A stretch of DNA of 64,000 bases from Oscillibacter hominis (GCF_014334055.1 NZ_CP060490.1:992001-1056000), one strand, 5' to 3'; shown: positions 23,796 through 33,467, counted from the first letter of the stretch. Notes: generated by a model not told the origin, from the sequence alone. Made by a program: numbers and translations.

Positions 23796-23914
23796 AAGAG
23801 ACCTCCTGAAAAATTTTCCAATCCAATCATTTCCTCTTTTTGCATTTGCTATTCAAAAAAATAACAGAGTGAAAACGACTTGTAACTTTTGTTACCGGCT
23901 GGAAAACTTGCGTC

Positions 23915-23943
23915 AGTATAATACATCCCACCACTTTTGTCAA
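23915..23943 (-). promoter_or_regulatory. Promoter of the G5/3D gene
   Basis: TTGACA (23943-23938), 17-nt spacer, TATACT (23920-23915). The leader holds a small hairpin GTAAC AAAA GTTAC at about 23885-23898. Confidence 0.8.
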
Positions 23944-23949
23944 GTTTTT

Positions 23950-24436
23950 TCCGATAAAACCGTGTGTAATCCCCCACATGTGTTGTAAATTCCGGATTCA
24001 AATGAGGCAAGAACACTCCAAATATATGCAAAATGGTAACAAATGATTACAAAGCAATTGGGAGATTTCCGGAAGATCAGAATAAAACATGAGAAAGATT
24101 CATAACAGATGATAACTTGTTCCAAATGCTGGTTTGGCGCATAAAGCAGGGAATCAGCGCGAAAAGAGAGGCTAAAATTTGAAAAAAATGTAAGAACAAG
24201 AGGAAAAAGGGAACGATTCAATGAAAACAGAGCTGATTTTTTGTGTACTTTGACAGTATAAACTCTCATGTATGATATGCAATTACAACGCTTTACGAAT
24301 GGGATAAGATGCAATAGAATAACCTCAGAGAAAAGAAAGTGCAATACCCGGATTCCAGTTTGCTCCTGTTTTCCATTTGCCGAAATGGGATTTTGTATCC
24401 TATTTTCTATATACCTCCCTACTCTCTCTTTATTTT
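23950..24436. other. AT-rich intergenic region without a recognised gene
   Basis: About 490 bases clearly richer in A and T than the surrounding genes. No open frame has a credible ribosome site or family resemblance on either strand. No tRNA, riboswitch or insertion sequence was recognised. It lies upstream of the G5/3D promoter and 3' of the LysR gene. Confidence 0.6.
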
Positions 24437-24438
24437 GC

Positions 24439-24477
24439 AAAAGGAACCCGCTGCCAACAGGCAGCGGGTTCCTTTTT
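24439..24477 (-). terminator. Terminator of the LysR gene
   Basis: GGAACCCGCTGCC and GGCAGCGGGTTCC form a perfect 13-bp stem around AACA, with A and T runs on either side. It lies 15 nt beyond the stop codon at 24492. Confidence 0.85.
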
Positions 24478-24491
24478 GATCTAACTGCGGC

Positions 24492-25367
24492 TCAGGGAAG
24501 GGTGGGGACGATGCGCTTGGCATAGGAGACAAATTTCCGGGCGGCCGGAGACAGTGCCTCAAAGGAGGGGGCGACAATGCCGATGGTGCGGTACTGGGGA
24601 GGGTCCAGTTCCACAATCGCCACCTTGCTGGGGTTGCCCTTGAGCAGCATCTCATAGCTCAGGCTGACACACAGTCCCTTTTCCACCATTGCAATGGCCG
24701 CATAGTCATCCATGGTGGAGAAGGGGCAAGCCGGCTGCACCTTTGCCTCCTTCAGCACCCGCATGATGTCGTAGTCCACACCCATGGAGGGAATGACAAA
24801 CGGCTCATTCTGGAAGGCGGAGATGGGATAGCTGTCAAAATTGGCGCAGGGGTGGTTCAGCGGTAAGATGGCGAGAATGGGGTCCCGCTTCAGCGGGAAC
24901 CAGTCGTAGTGCATATGGGGCTGGAAGCTGCAAAAGGCAAAGTCCAGACGGTTTTCCTCCAGCAGCTTCTCCAGCTCCTGGGTGGAGCCTTCGATGAGGT
25001 GCAGCATGATGTTGGGATAGTCCCGGTGGAATTCGTCGATGATGTTCGGCATCCAGGAGATGGATATGCTGGCGAATTCGCCGATGTTGATCTCGCCGGT
25101 ATCCAGACCGTTGAGCTCCGAGACGTTCTGGTTCAGATGATGGTTGGCATTGACGATGGTCCGGATATAGGGCAGGATGGATTCGCCGCCCTTGGTCAGC
25201 GTGACGCCGGAGCGGCCCCGTACCAGGAGGGGGAACCCAAACTCACTCTCCAGGCTTTTCATCATGTGGCTGATGCCCGACTGGGTATAGCCCATCTCCT
25301 CTGCGGCGCGGGTGAGGCTGCCGCAGTCCACGGCCCGTAAAAGCACTTCGTACTTGGTAATATCCAT
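24492..25367 (-). CDS. LysR family transcriptional regulator
   Basis: A 291-residue LysR-type regulator. The winged helix-turn-helix occupies residues 1-60 (MDITKYEVLLRAVDCGSLTRAAEE, TQSGISHMMKSLE), and the effector domain follows from about 90, with a periplasmic-binding-protein-like pattern. The ATG at 25367 follows GGGAG; an in-frame ATG at 25436 is not supported. It stands alone, divergent from the phosphodiesterase-like gene at 25520. Its target and ligand cannot be told from sequence. Confidence 0.85.
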   Translation of the reverse strand: MDITKYEVLLRAVDCGSLTRAAEEMGYTQSGISHMMKSLESEFGFPLLVRGRSGVTLTKGGESILPYIRTIVNANHHLNQNVSELNGLDTGEINIGEFASISISWMPNIIDEFHRDYPNIMLHLIEGSTQELEKLLEENRLDFAFCSFQPHMHYDWFPLKRDPILAILPLNHPCANFDSYPISAFQNEPFVIPSMGVDYDIMRVLKEAKVQPACPFSTMDDYAAIAMVEKGLCVSLSYEMLLKGNPSKVAIVELDPPQYRTIGIVAPSFEALSPAARKFVSYAKRIVPTLP

Positions 25368-25519
25368 AAATAACACTCCCATGAAGATTCTGCATGGAAT
25401 CTCAGACAATAATTCAGTAGTTGCATTGTATGCCACAGAGCAAAAAAAGTCAAGAACTGCCTGAAAGGTTGCTTTTTCTCACCAACTTGGGTAGAATGTG
25501 CTAAAAAGGAGGGAAATCG

Positions 25520-26596
25520 GTGAAGCGGGTGTTGAAATGGGGGCTTTGCCTCCTGCTTGTGCTGATTCTGGCTGTGGCGGGATATGTGATCTACGCCTAT
25601 GCAGCCTATTACCGGGTGGAAGACGGGCTGGAGCTGGACGTCAACCGCAATCAGGAGGCCCGGGTGGAAGCGGATACATTATATAAAATAGTGTCTTATA
25701 ATGTGGGGTTTGGCGCCTACAGTGCCGACTACAGTTTTTTCATGGATGGAGGCCGGGAATCCCGGGCCAGATCCAAAGAAGCGGTGGAGGAGAATATCGG
25801 CGGCGCCCTGGAAGCGGTGGCCTCCCAGAATCCTCAATTCGTCCTGTTCCAGGAGGTGGACATAGGCTCCACCCGGAGTTATCAGGCAGATGAGCGGGCG
25901 ATGATCCAGGAGCGGATGGCAGGGTATGGCGGGGTGTTCGCCCAGAATTACGATTCCCCCTATCTTTTCTGGCCGCTGAACGAGCCCCACGGAAAGTCCC
26001 GGTCCGGTATGCTGACCCTTTCCGCGTACCGAATTGGAGAGAGCCGGCGCCGAAGCCTTCCCGTGGAGGAGGGGCTGTGGAAGTTTCTGGATTTGGACCG
26101 CTGCTACAGCGTAAGCCGCCTTCCAGTGGACAACGGGAGGGAGCTGGTGCTGATCAATGCCCACCTGTCGGCCTACACCAAGGACGGGAGCATTGCGGAC
26201 GCACAGCTTCGTCAGCTTGCGGCCCAGATGCTGGAGGAGTACCAAAAGGGGAACTATGTGATCTGCGGCGGCGACTTCAACAAGGACTTGCTGGGGGATT
26301 CTTCCGCCGTGTTCGGCGTCTCGGGGGAGGAGTACAGCTGGGCCCAGCCGTTTCCCGTGGACTCAGTGCCGGAGGGGTTTACCTTGGTGGCGCCCCTGGA
26401 TGAGGAACGCCCGGTGGCGTCCTGCCGCAACGCGGACCGGCCCTATGACGCCGCCACCGCATACACGCTGACGGTTGACGGATTTCTGGTCTCCGACAAC
26501 GTGTCCGTGGAAAAGGGAAGCGTGGTGGATACCGGCTTTGCCTGGTCGGACCACAATCCGGTCTATCTGGACTTCCGCCTGAACGGTGAAACTTAG
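25520..26596 (+). CDS. Membrane-anchored endonuclease/exonuclease/phosphatase family protein
   Basis: A 358-residue protein with an N-terminal membrane anchor (residues about 7-29) and an EEP-superfamily domain outside the membrane. Visible catalytic motifs are YKIVSYNVGFG near 57, LFQEVD with the metal-binding Glu near 113, NAHLSAY near 213, CGGDFNKD near 252 and the final WSDHNPVYLDF near 345. The family includes DNases, sphingomyelinases and phosphoinositide phosphatases, and the substrate is unknown. The start is GTG at 25520 after AAGGAGGG. It is followed by a bidirectional terminator shared with the Lrp gene. Confidence 0.85.
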   Translation: MKRVLKWGLCLLLVLILAVAGYVIYAYAAYYRVEDGLELDVNRNQEARVEADTLYKIVSYNVGFGAYSADYSFFMDGGRESRARSKEAVEENIGGALEAVASQNPQFVLFQEVDIGSTRSYQADERAMIQERMAGYGGVFAQNYDSPYLFWPLNEPHGKSRSGMLTLSAYRIGESRRRSLPVEEGLWKFLDLDRCYSVSRLPVDNGRELVLINAHLSAYTKDGSIADAQLRQLAAQMLEEYQKGNYVICGGDFNKDLLGDSSAVFGVSGEEYSWAQPFPVDSVPEGFTLVAPLDEERPVASCRNADRPYDAATAYTLTVDGFLVSDNVSVEKGSVVDTGFAWSDHNPVYLDFRLNGET

Positions 26597-26638
26597 GGAA
26601 GCGGAAGAATCAGCCCCGGGCTTTGTAAAAGCAATCAA

Positions 26639-26676
26639 GAACCGTCCAGCCAAATAGGCTGGACGGTCCTTTTTAT
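26639..26676 (+). terminator. Bidirectional terminator between convergent genes
   Basis: ACCGTCCAGCC and GGCTGGACGGT form a perfect 11-bp stem around AAATA, then CCTTTTTATA. It serves the gene ending at 26596 and, on the other strand, the Lrp gene whose stop overlaps its edge. Confidence 0.85.
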
Positions 26677-27137
26677 AATCGTATGCCCTTCACATCTTTG
26701 ATGCGGCGCAGAATCGTTTCGCAGGTTACATGCACCAGCCCGGGCAGTTTGTAGACCACGTCGGTGATCAGGTGTTCCAGTTCCCCGTCATTGCTGACCA
26801 CCGCGTGCGCGTGCAGCTTGGAACCGCCCGTCATCAAATAGATCTGGGTGATGTTCGGGGTCTGCTGCAGTCGCGCGATGGCCTCCTCAACGCACTGGGG
26901 CTCCAATTCCAAATCCAGATAGAGTGATACCGTGTTCTCCAGTTTCGCAAGGTTGATTACCGTGACATACTTATCGATGATGCCGGCCGACTCCAGCGCC
27001 TGCACCCTTGCCTTTGCGGCCACTCGGGAAAGGCCCACGGCGCTGCCGACGTCGACATAGGACATCCGAGCATTTTCGGACAGCAGGTCCAGGATTTTTT
27101 CGTCAATTTCATCAAGGTCTTTAAAGCCTTTAAACAT
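26673..27137 (-). CDS. Lrp/AsnC family transcriptional regulator
   Basis: A 154-residue feast/famine regulator. The AsnC-type helix-turn-helix is at about residues 6-55 (DEIDEKILDLLSENARMSYVDVG, LSRVAAKARVQALE), followed by the RAM/ACT-like ligand domain. The ATG at 27137 is 8 nt after AAGGAG; another ATG two codons earlier is too close. It is divergent from the amidohydrolase/symporter/formamidase operon across a 270-nt AT-rich gap, so it most likely controls that operon in response to an amino acid or related product. Confidence 0.88.
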   Translation of the reverse strand: MFKGFKDLDEIDEKILDLLSENARMSYVDVGSAVGLSRVAAKARVQALESAGIIDKYVTVINLAKLENTVSLYLDLELEPQCVEEAIARLQQTPNITQIYLMTGGSKLHAHAVVSNDGELEHLITDVVYKLPGLVHVTCETILRRIKDVKGIRL

Positions 27138-27408
27138 ATGCATTTCTCCTTGAAATTCAGTGATTTTCATTATATTTCATCTGGTGGGTTTGTGCAATAC
27201 GTAAATTATCATTGGAAATGGAATAATCCTTGAAAAAAGCTTGCAATTTATTTTAGAAAGTTATAGCATAATTTATGTAAATAATAATTCCTGTTTTGAT
27301 TTTCAATCGAATAAGTTACCAGACGTTCTGAAAGTAATCCGAGTTTCATACCATATGGTTTTCTTTTCATAGTCTCTTCGCCGTGTAGTTTTGTGTAGGA
27401 GGTTCTTT

Positions 27409-28506
27409 ATGAAAGATTTTATTGAAACAACCTGGACGTATTTTCATGAGCATCCTGAACTTGGCTTTGAGGAATTTGCAACCACAAAGCACATTGTCGA
27501 GTTGCTGGAGGGGTTTGGCTATGCGCCAAAGGTGTTCCCCGCAGGCACGGGAGCCGTCGCGGTGCTGGACTCCGGCTGCCCCGGCCCTGTGCTGGGCCTG
27601 CGCGCGGACATTGACTGCCTCGCGTTCACGACTGACGGGAAGGTGGAGAAGTACCACGCCTGCGGGCATGACGGCAACATTACGATGCTGCTGGCTGCGG
27701 CCAAACAGCTCAAAGAAGATGGAATCAAAAGGGGAAAGGTGTACTTTATTTTCCAGCCTGCGGAAGAGACCCTGAAAGGGTCCTTGTCCGTGATCGAGAG
27801 CGGGTACATCAGCGATATGGAGGAGATTGTCGGCATGCACCTCCAGCCGGACCAGGAGGAGCAATACGGGCATGCCGCGCCCCGGCTGCTTCATAAGTCT
27901 TACGGCCGGGTGGAGGTCACTGTCCATGGGCGAAACGCCCATGCCTCCCTGCCTTATCTTGGGATCAATGCCACGGAAGCCGGCGTCCAGATTGTCAACG
28001 CGGTCAACTGCATCCGCTGCGACGCCCGCTCACCCTATTCGTGCAAGGTCACAATTTTCAAGGCGGATGGCAGCAGCCACAATACCATCCCCGATAAGGC
28101 CCTGCTGGTATTCGATATCCGCGCGGATACGAACGATACCATGTCACAGATCATGGAAAAGCTGAAGATTGCCGCGGAGCACGCCGCCGCCTCGGTGGGC
28201 GCGACGGCGGAGATCAGCGATGAGGTGATCTGCTACTCCGCCAGCTATGACCCTGTGCTCTGCGACGAGGTGAAATCCGTCCTGTGCGATGTGCTTGGCG
28301 AGGAACAGGTGCGGGATGCCTGTCCGGCCACCACCTCCGAGGATTTCCATAATTACAGCAATCAGATGGGGGCTAAAGCTGCCTATATCAGCCTGGGCGC
28401 CTCCTTTACTCCGTTTTTACATGCCAACCATTCCTTCTTCAATCATGATGCGCTCCTCAGCGGCGCTAAGATATGGATCGGTGTTGCACACAAGCGTCTT
28501 GGATAG
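27409..28506 (+). CDS. M20 family amidohydrolase
   Basis: A 365-residue metallohydrolase of the M20D family (N-acyl amino acid, aminobenzoyl-glutamate or hippurate hydrolases). Metal and catalytic motifs are GLRADIDC near 65, HACGHDGNITMLL near 85, FQPAEET near 120 (general base Glu) and GMHLQPD near 145. The dimerisation (lid) domain is at about 170-280. It would cut an amide bond of an imported N-acylated amino acid. The ATG at 27409 follows TAGGAGG. It is the first gene of an operon with a small membrane protein, an SSS symporter and a formamidase-family enzyme, under a divergent Lrp regulator. Confidence 0.88.
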   Translation: MKDFIETTWTYFHEHPELGFEEFATTKHIVELLEGFGYAPKVFPAGTGAVAVLDSGCPGPVLGLRADIDCLAFTTDGKVEKYHACGHDGNITMLLAAAKQLKEDGIKRGKVYFIFQPAEETLKGSLSVIESGYISDMEEIVGMHLQPDQEEQYGHAAPRLLHKSYGRVEVTVHGRNAHASLPYLGINATEAGVQIVNAVNCIRCDARSPYSCKVTIFKADGSSHNTIPDKALLVFDIRADTNDTMSQIMEKLKIAAEHAAASVGATAEISDEVICYSASYDPVLCDEVKSVLCDVLGEEQVRDACPATTSEDFHNYSNQMGAKAAYISLGASFTPFLHANHSFFNHDALLSGAKIWIGVAHKRLG

Positions 28507-28627
28507 TCAACGGTACGTTTGGTTCGATGCACAGGCAGTGATGCCCGCCGGTTCAACGTTCTTGAAACGCCGCTCGCCGCCTGTGTTGAGATAGAGAGAT
28601 GGCAAATAGAAAGGGAGGGTGTATCTT

Positions 28628-28894
28628 ATGGAAAAGGAAAACAAAAACAAGCAGAAGCCGGGATTTTACGCATTGTGTTTCAAGGAGTTCAAGTTCTGTG
28701 CAATTGCCGCAAGCGTCTACATTCTGCTGAGCTGCCTCATCTGCTGGATCCTTGGCTACAGCCAGGGCGGCGAGGTGGCATTCATCGCTGGGTTCCCCGC
28801 ATGGGCGGTCTTTGGCGTGTTCATTCCATGGATCTTAATGGTGATCCTTACTGCCATCTATGGCTTTAAGGTCATGAAAGGGGATGTGGAATAA
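28628..28894 (+). CDS. YhdT-like small membrane subunit
   Basis: An 88-residue protein with two membrane segments (about residues 24-42 and 55-80) and the pattern of the YhdT/DUF997 family, which accompanies sodium:solute symporters such as PanF. GGGAGGG precedes the ATG. Its stop overlaps the symporter start (TAATG), which supports a two-component transporter. Confidence 0.8.
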   Translation: MEKENKNKQKPGFYALCFKEFKFCAIAASVYILLSCLICWILGYSQGGEVAFIAGFPAWAVFGVFIPWILMVILTAIYGFKVMKGDVE

Positions 28895-30363
28895 TGAAGA
28901 TCGAAGTTGCTCCGATTACAAAGATATTGTTCTTTGCCTATTTTGCAGTACTGATTTTAATTTCCGTCTATGCGTACTATAAACGGAAAAACAGCAAGAA
29001 CTTCCAGAACGAATACTATGTTGCCGGCCGATCCTTTGGCCCCTGGGTGGTTGCGTTCCTCTGGGCCACCTCCTGGACCAGCGGCGGTACGTTCATCGGC
29101 ACGCCGTCTGTGTACTATTCCTATGGCTGGTGCACCATCCTTTGGCAGGCCGGCGCAGCAATCCTGGGTATTTGCGGCATGCTGATGATCGGCAGACGCA
29201 TTTCCCGCTTTGCCTCCGACAACGGCTGCGTGACGCTGCCCGACCTCTTTGCAGAGCGGTTTGGCAGCCGGTGGATGGGAATCATCGCCGCCTGCTCCAT
29301 CATTGTGTTCGGCGTTGCGTACATGGTCTCCCAGTATACCGCCGCCGCCCGGATCATCGAGACCTTCTTCGGGTTTGACTACACCATGGCGATCCTCCTC
29401 TTTGCAGTGGTAACCGCAATCTACACCGTCGTCGGGGGCATCCGCGGCGTTGCGTACAACGCGCTGGTACAGGGCATCATCATGCTGGGCGGTTCGGTCC
29501 TGATCTGCGGCATCATGATCAGCAAGGCCGGCGGTATTTCGGCCATTACCTCTGCCCAGATGGCTTTGGATCCGGCCCTGCTGACACCTCCGGGACCCAA
29601 CAACTACCTGCCTTTGGCAACAGGCTTCTCCACCTTCTTTACCTTGGGCGTGGCCGTGATGGCGCAGCCCCATGTGGTGACGAGAATCTTCACTGTGAAA
29701 GATACAAAGTCCCTCAAGCGTGCCGGCGCCCTCATCAGCATCATCTGCATGGTGTGGTTCTTCTCCCTGTTTTTCAGCGCCCAGGCCGCCCGTGCCCTGA
29801 TCCCCTCCCTGGAAGTGCCGGATCAGATTTTCCCGACCATCGTCCTCACATACTGCGGTAAGTACTTGGCCGGTATTTTGATGTGCGCGCCCTTTGCCGC
29901 GGTGATGTCCACCGTCTCAGGGCTCATCCTCACCGTGTCCAGCGCCATCATCAAGGACATCTATCAGCGCAGCTCCACCAAGACCCTCAGTGACAAGAGC
30001 CTGAAGGCCACCACCTACATCGTTACGCTGGTCATCGCCATGGTCGTCATGGTCCTGTCCCTCAATCCGCCTGCCTTCCTGCAGGATATCGTCATGTTCG
30101 CCGTCAACGGCTACGCGGCATCCTTCACCATGCCCATTATCTTTGGTTTCTTCTGGAAGAGGACAACCTCCGCCGCGGCCACTGCCGGTATGATTTCCGG
30201 CTTCCTCACCCTGATCGGCCTCTATGCGCTGCCGATCACCACCAACCTGCTGGGCTTTAACCCCCTGATTTGGGGTATGCTGGTTTCCGCAATCGTCATC
30301 GTCGTGGTCAGCAAGAGCACGAAGGTGACCAATCCTGAATTGGTGGAGGCAATTTTCAGATAA
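28894..30363 (+). CDS. Sodium:solute symporter family protein
   Basis: A 489-residue transporter of the SSS family with about thirteen membrane segments. Family signatures include NEYYVAGRSFGPWVVAFLW near 40, SAWTS-like TSWTSGGTFIG near 60, and GGIRGVAYNALVQGIIML near 180. It probably couples sodium entry to uptake of an organic anion or amide, the substrate of the M20 and formamidase-like enzymes encoded on either side. It overlaps the YhdT-like gene by one base. The exact substrate cannot be read from sequence; pantothenate is less likely in this context. Confidence 0.88.
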   Translation: MKIEVAPITKILFFAYFAVLILISVYAYYKRKNSKNFQNEYYVAGRSFGPWVVAFLWATSWTSGGTFIGTPSVYYSYGWCTILWQAGAAILGICGMLMIGRRISRFASDNGCVTLPDLFAERFGSRWMGIIAACSIIVFGVAYMVSQYTAAARIIETFFGFDYTMAILLFAVVTAIYTVVGGIRGVAYNALVQGIIMLGGSVLICGIMISKAGGISAITSAQMALDPALLTPPGPNNYLPLATGFSTFFTLGVAVMAQPHVVTRIFTVKDTKSLKRAGALISIICMVWFFSLFFSAQAARALIPSLEVPDQIFPTIVLTYCGKYLAGILMCAPFAAVMSTVSGLILTVSSAIIKDIYQRSSTKTLSDKSLKATTYIVTLVIAMVVMVLSLNPPAFLQDIVMFAVNGYAASFTMPIIFGFFWKRTTSAAATAGMISGFLTLIGLYALPITTNLLGFNPLIWGMLVSAIVIVVVSKSTKVTNPELVEAIFR

Positions 30364-30395
30364 AATTGCCGATCACCGTCAGAGAGGGGGACTCT

Positions 30396-31682
30396 ATGGC
30401 AAATCACATTTGTACCACCGACCGGATTACAAGCATCATCGGCGAAGGCGTTGGAAAAGAGGTCTGTGTCTCCGATGGAGACCTGCTTGTTGTCGAAACA
30501 GCTCCTGGCTGCTGGGGCCCCATGATCACGCCCAGCGTTTCGGGCGGCCATGAGATCACGGGACCGGTCTGGGTCAAGGACGCCGAGCCCGGCGACGCGG
30601 TGGCCCTTACGATCGAACAGGTCGAAGTGCTTTCTTCCGCGACCTCCTCCGGCACCGGACGCGTAAACCCGGGCTTTTTCGACAAGGACCCATCCGTCAA
30701 GGCAATCTGTCCCTTCTGCCACATCAACAATCCGGAGACGGAGCTGAGAGGCACGGGAGAGGAGGCCGTCCGCTGCAAAAAATGCGGCAGCCCCATCCTG
30801 CCCCAGACCTTTGAGAACGGATACACGGTTGTCTGCGACCATGAGAGCGGGCTGGCAGTGGTGGTGGACGGGGAAACGGCCCAACAGATCGCGCAGGATA
30901 CCCTGGAGGGGAAGCTCTATCTGCCGAAGGGCGCAAAGCAGCATCTGGCCACGATCCTTGGACGGGCTGATTTTTCCGGCCTGGTGGTCCGTTCCCGCCC
31001 GATGGTGGGGAATATCGGCTGCTCGCCGTCGGGCCGGATCCCTGCCTCCAAAAACGCGGGGGACTGCTACCTCTCCGTCGGGAATACTGATCTCTTCGCG
31101 CCTGTGGGCAAGGAGCAGATCACCGATGCCCACATGGACATCAAGTCCGTGGGGGAGGGATGCGTCGTCATCAGCCCGGTGCTTGTGCCGGGTGCGGGCG
31201 TATACGTTGGGGATGTGCACCTGACCCAGGGCGACGGCGAGATTGCCGGCCATACGCTGGACATCTCTGCCCGGGTGAGCGTCCGCGTGGCGCTGATCAA
31301 GCACCTGAACATCGAAGGACCCATCTTGATCCCCTCCGTTTCCGAGCTGGACAGCCGGTTTGTCCCATTCTCCGATGAGGAGTATGACCGGGCGGACAAG
31401 CTGCTTGCCCGGTATGGGAAGCGCCTGCCGGTCCGCAATTACCCCATCCAGTTTATAGGCTCCGGGTCAAATATGAATGAGGGCATGGAAAATGCGTTTG
31501 ACCGCGCCCAAAAGCTCACGGGCCTTCCCCGGGGAGAGCTGATGAACCGCGCCACGGTCGGCGGCGAAATCGGCATCGGAAGAACCAGCGGGCTGGTCTA
31601 TCTCACCATGATGTTGGAGGAGAAGACGCTGGAAAAAATGGGACTCCTCAAATTGGTATTGGCGCAGTATAATAAACAGTAA
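30396..31682 (+). CDS. Acetamidase/formamidase family protein with zinc ribbon
   Basis: A 428-residue FmdA/AmdA-family amidase, expected to release ammonia from a short amide. Core motifs are SGGHEITGPVWVKDAEPGDAVAL near residues 49-71, GNIGCSPSG near 210, and GDVHLTQGDGEI near 277. A four-cysteine segment, CPFC at 105-108 and CKKC at 127-130, looks like an inserted zinc ribbon, which is not part of the usual core. The ATG at 30396 follows GAGGGGG. It closes the catabolic operon with a terminator at 31742. Together with the M20 enzyme it suggests two-step amide degradation. Confidence 0.85.
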   Translation: MANHICTTDRITSIIGEGVGKEVCVSDGDLLVVETAPGCWGPMITPSVSGGHEITGPVWVKDAEPGDAVALTIEQVEVLSSATSSGTGRVNPGFFDKDPSVKAICPFCHINNPETELRGTGEEAVRCKKCGSPILPQTFENGYTVVCDHESGLAVVVDGETAQQIAQDTLEGKLYLPKGAKQHLATILGRADFSGLVVRSRPMVGNIGCSPSGRIPASKNAGDCYLSVGNTDLFAPVGKEQITDAHMDIKSVGEGCVVISPVLVPGAGVYVGDVHLTQGDGEIAGHTLDISARVSVRVALIKHLNIEGPILIPSVSELDSRFVPFSDEEYDRADKLLARYGKRLPVRNYPIQFIGSGSNMNEGMENAFDRAQKLTGLPRGELMNRATVGGEIGIGRTSGLVYLTMMLEEKTLEKMGLLKLVLAQYNKQ

Positions 31683-31741
31683 CCGGTCGTTCGATCTTTT
31701 GATTCGGGATACCGCGATCTCAGGAACCTGACGCGACCCAT

Positions 31742-31789
31742 GGGGCTGATTAAGAAGTAGATATCTTTTTAATCAGCCCCTTATTTTTT
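31742..31789 (+). terminator. Terminator of the amidohydrolase operon
   Basis: GGGGCTGATTAA and TTAATCAGCCCC form a 12-bp stem, then TTATTTTTT. Confidence 0.85.
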
Positions 31790-31835
31790 GAAACCGATGA
31801 GCCTTGCACAAAATCTGACACAGGAGCAGCGTACA

Positions 31836-33449
31836 ATGACAATTTCTTTATCAATTCCATTATGGATTCTATCGGCCTTCCCAATCGTCTTTCTGATTGG
31901 CGTCATGGTGGCACGCAATTGGCCGGCCTCCAAGGCTGCTCCGGTTACCCTGTGTATTACGATCGTATCGGCGGTCGTTTTTTTCCGGATGAACCTTCCG
32001 GCTGTTGCGGTCGAAAGCGGCAAAGGCATATGGAGCGCTGTCAGCATCCTCTTGGTGGTATGGCCTGCGTTGCTGCTCTATGAACTCTCCACCCAGGTCC
32101 AGGCGTTTCAGGTGCTGCGCAGGAGCCTGGACCGCTTTACCGCCCACAAGCTGATGCAGATTGTGCTCCTGGGCTGGATCTTTCCAAGCTTTTTGCAGGG
32201 GATCACCGGCTTTGGCGTTGCGGTGGCGGTTGGGGCCCCGCTGCTGGTCAGCATAGGCGTTGCTCCGCTGTGGTCTGTTGTCATTGTCCTTCTGTGCCAT
32301 TCCTGGGGCGGGACGTTCGGCACGCTGGCGATTGCCTGGCAGGCGCTGCTGACCCAGGTAAATGTGTCAGAGGACACTGCGGCTATGGCCGCTTTGATTG
32401 CATGTATTTTGATCTGGCTGTACAATTTTGCGGCAGGGGTGCTGCTGGCCTGGTTCTATGGGAAATGGGCCGCTGTGAAAGAGGGCTTTCCCGTGATCCT
32501 TCTGATCAGTGTGATCCAGGGCGGCGGCCAGCTCCTCTTTTCCCAGATCAATTCCACCATTTCCTGCTTCCTTCCGGCCTGCATCTCAATGCTTGTGGCG
32601 GCAGCAGCCTGCAGGACGCCGAAATATCATCGCAAGTGGGAGCTGGAGAGCGGCATTATGACCTCCGCGCCTGAACAGAGCACGGATGGAAAAACCATCT
32701 CCTTTCTTCAGGCCCTGTTTCCCTATATCGTTTTGACGGTGCTGGCCATCGCCTGCCTGCTCATTCCACCCCTCAACCAGCTGCTGAAGCAGTGGCGGGT
32801 TGGCTTCCCCTTCCCGGCAAGCATCACAGGATACGGGTATGAGACGCCGGCGGAGGCTTGCTTCTCCCCCCTGACGCCGCTGACTTTCGCGGGCACGTTC
32901 CTCATGTTCTCGGTGGTCATCGGGTGCCTCTACTATGGAAAAATCGGCGTAATCACGGGAAAGAGCCTGGGACTGATCTGGAAACGTACCGTTCAGAAGG
33001 CCGCCTCGTCCTCAGTTGCCATTCTCTCCCTGCTTGTCCTGTCAAGGATCATGAGTTCCAGCGGGCAGATCTATGTGCTCTCCCGCGGAATCGCGCAGAT
33101 CCTGGGCTCTGCCTATCTTTTTGTGGCGCCGCTGGTTGGAATGGTGGGAAGCTTTGTGACAAGCAGCAACATGTCTTCCAACATCCTCTTCGGCAGCTTT
33201 CAGACGCAGATGGCCGAGTTCATTGGACTGAACGCATCCCTGCTCATGGGGGCTCAGACGGCTGGCGGGGTGATCGGCACTGCCTTTGCCCCGGGGAATG
33301 TCATCCTGGGCACCTCCACCACGGGGCTTTCCGGACAGGAGGGGAAGATCATCCGGAAGGTGCTCCCGGTGGCGTTGGCCATGGCGTTGATCGACGGGCT
33401 GCTGATTCTTGTTTTCGGAAAATGCGGATTCCCATTTGGCACTCTGTAG
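31836..33449 (+). CDS. LctP-type permease
   Basis: A 537-residue membrane protein of the L-lactate permease family, with about thirteen hydrophobic segments. Hallmarks are FLQGITGFGVAVAVGAPLL near residue 115 and LCHSWGGTFGTLAIAWQ near 150, and the C-terminal GSFVTSSNMSSNILFG near 445 and GNVILGTSTTGL near 490. It probably moves lactate, glycolate or a related carboxylate. I chose the ATG at 31836 after AGGAG; an in-frame ATG at 31788 would lie inside the preceding terminator. It follows the Lrp-flanked operon but is separated by a terminator. Confidence 0.85.
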   Translation: MTISLSIPLWILSAFPIVFLIGVMVARNWPASKAAPVTLCITIVSAVVFFRMNLPAVAVESGKGIWSAVSILLVVWPALLLYELSTQVQAFQVLRRSLDRFTAHKLMQIVLLGWIFPSFLQGITGFGVAVAVGAPLLVSIGVAPLWSVVIVLLCHSWGGTFGTLAIAWQALLTQVNVSEDTAAMAALIACILIWLYNFAAGVLLAWFYGKWAAVKEGFPVILLISVIQGGGQLLFSQINSTISCFLPACISMLVAAAACRTPKYHRKWELESGIMTSAPEQSTDGKTISFLQALFPYIVLTVLAIACLLIPPLNQLLKQWRVGFPFPASITGYGYETPAEACFSPLTPLTFAGTFLMFSVVIGCLYYGKIGVITGKSLGLIWKRTVQKAASSSVAILSLLVLSRIMSSSGQIYVLSRGIAQILGSAYLFVAPLVGMVGSFVTSSNMSSNILFGSFQTQMAEFIGLNASLLMGAQTAGGVIGTAFAPGNVILGTSTTGLSGQEGKIIRKVLPVALAMALIDGLLILVFGKCGFPFGTL

Positions 33450-33467
33450 GATAAGTGGTGCACACGT

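Noticed and set aside
23796-23950. ydaO/yuaA (c-di-AMP) riboswitch before the G5/3D gene
   Set aside because: Such leaders often precede wall hydrolases, but the roughly 120-nt leader is too short and shows no matching conserved elements.
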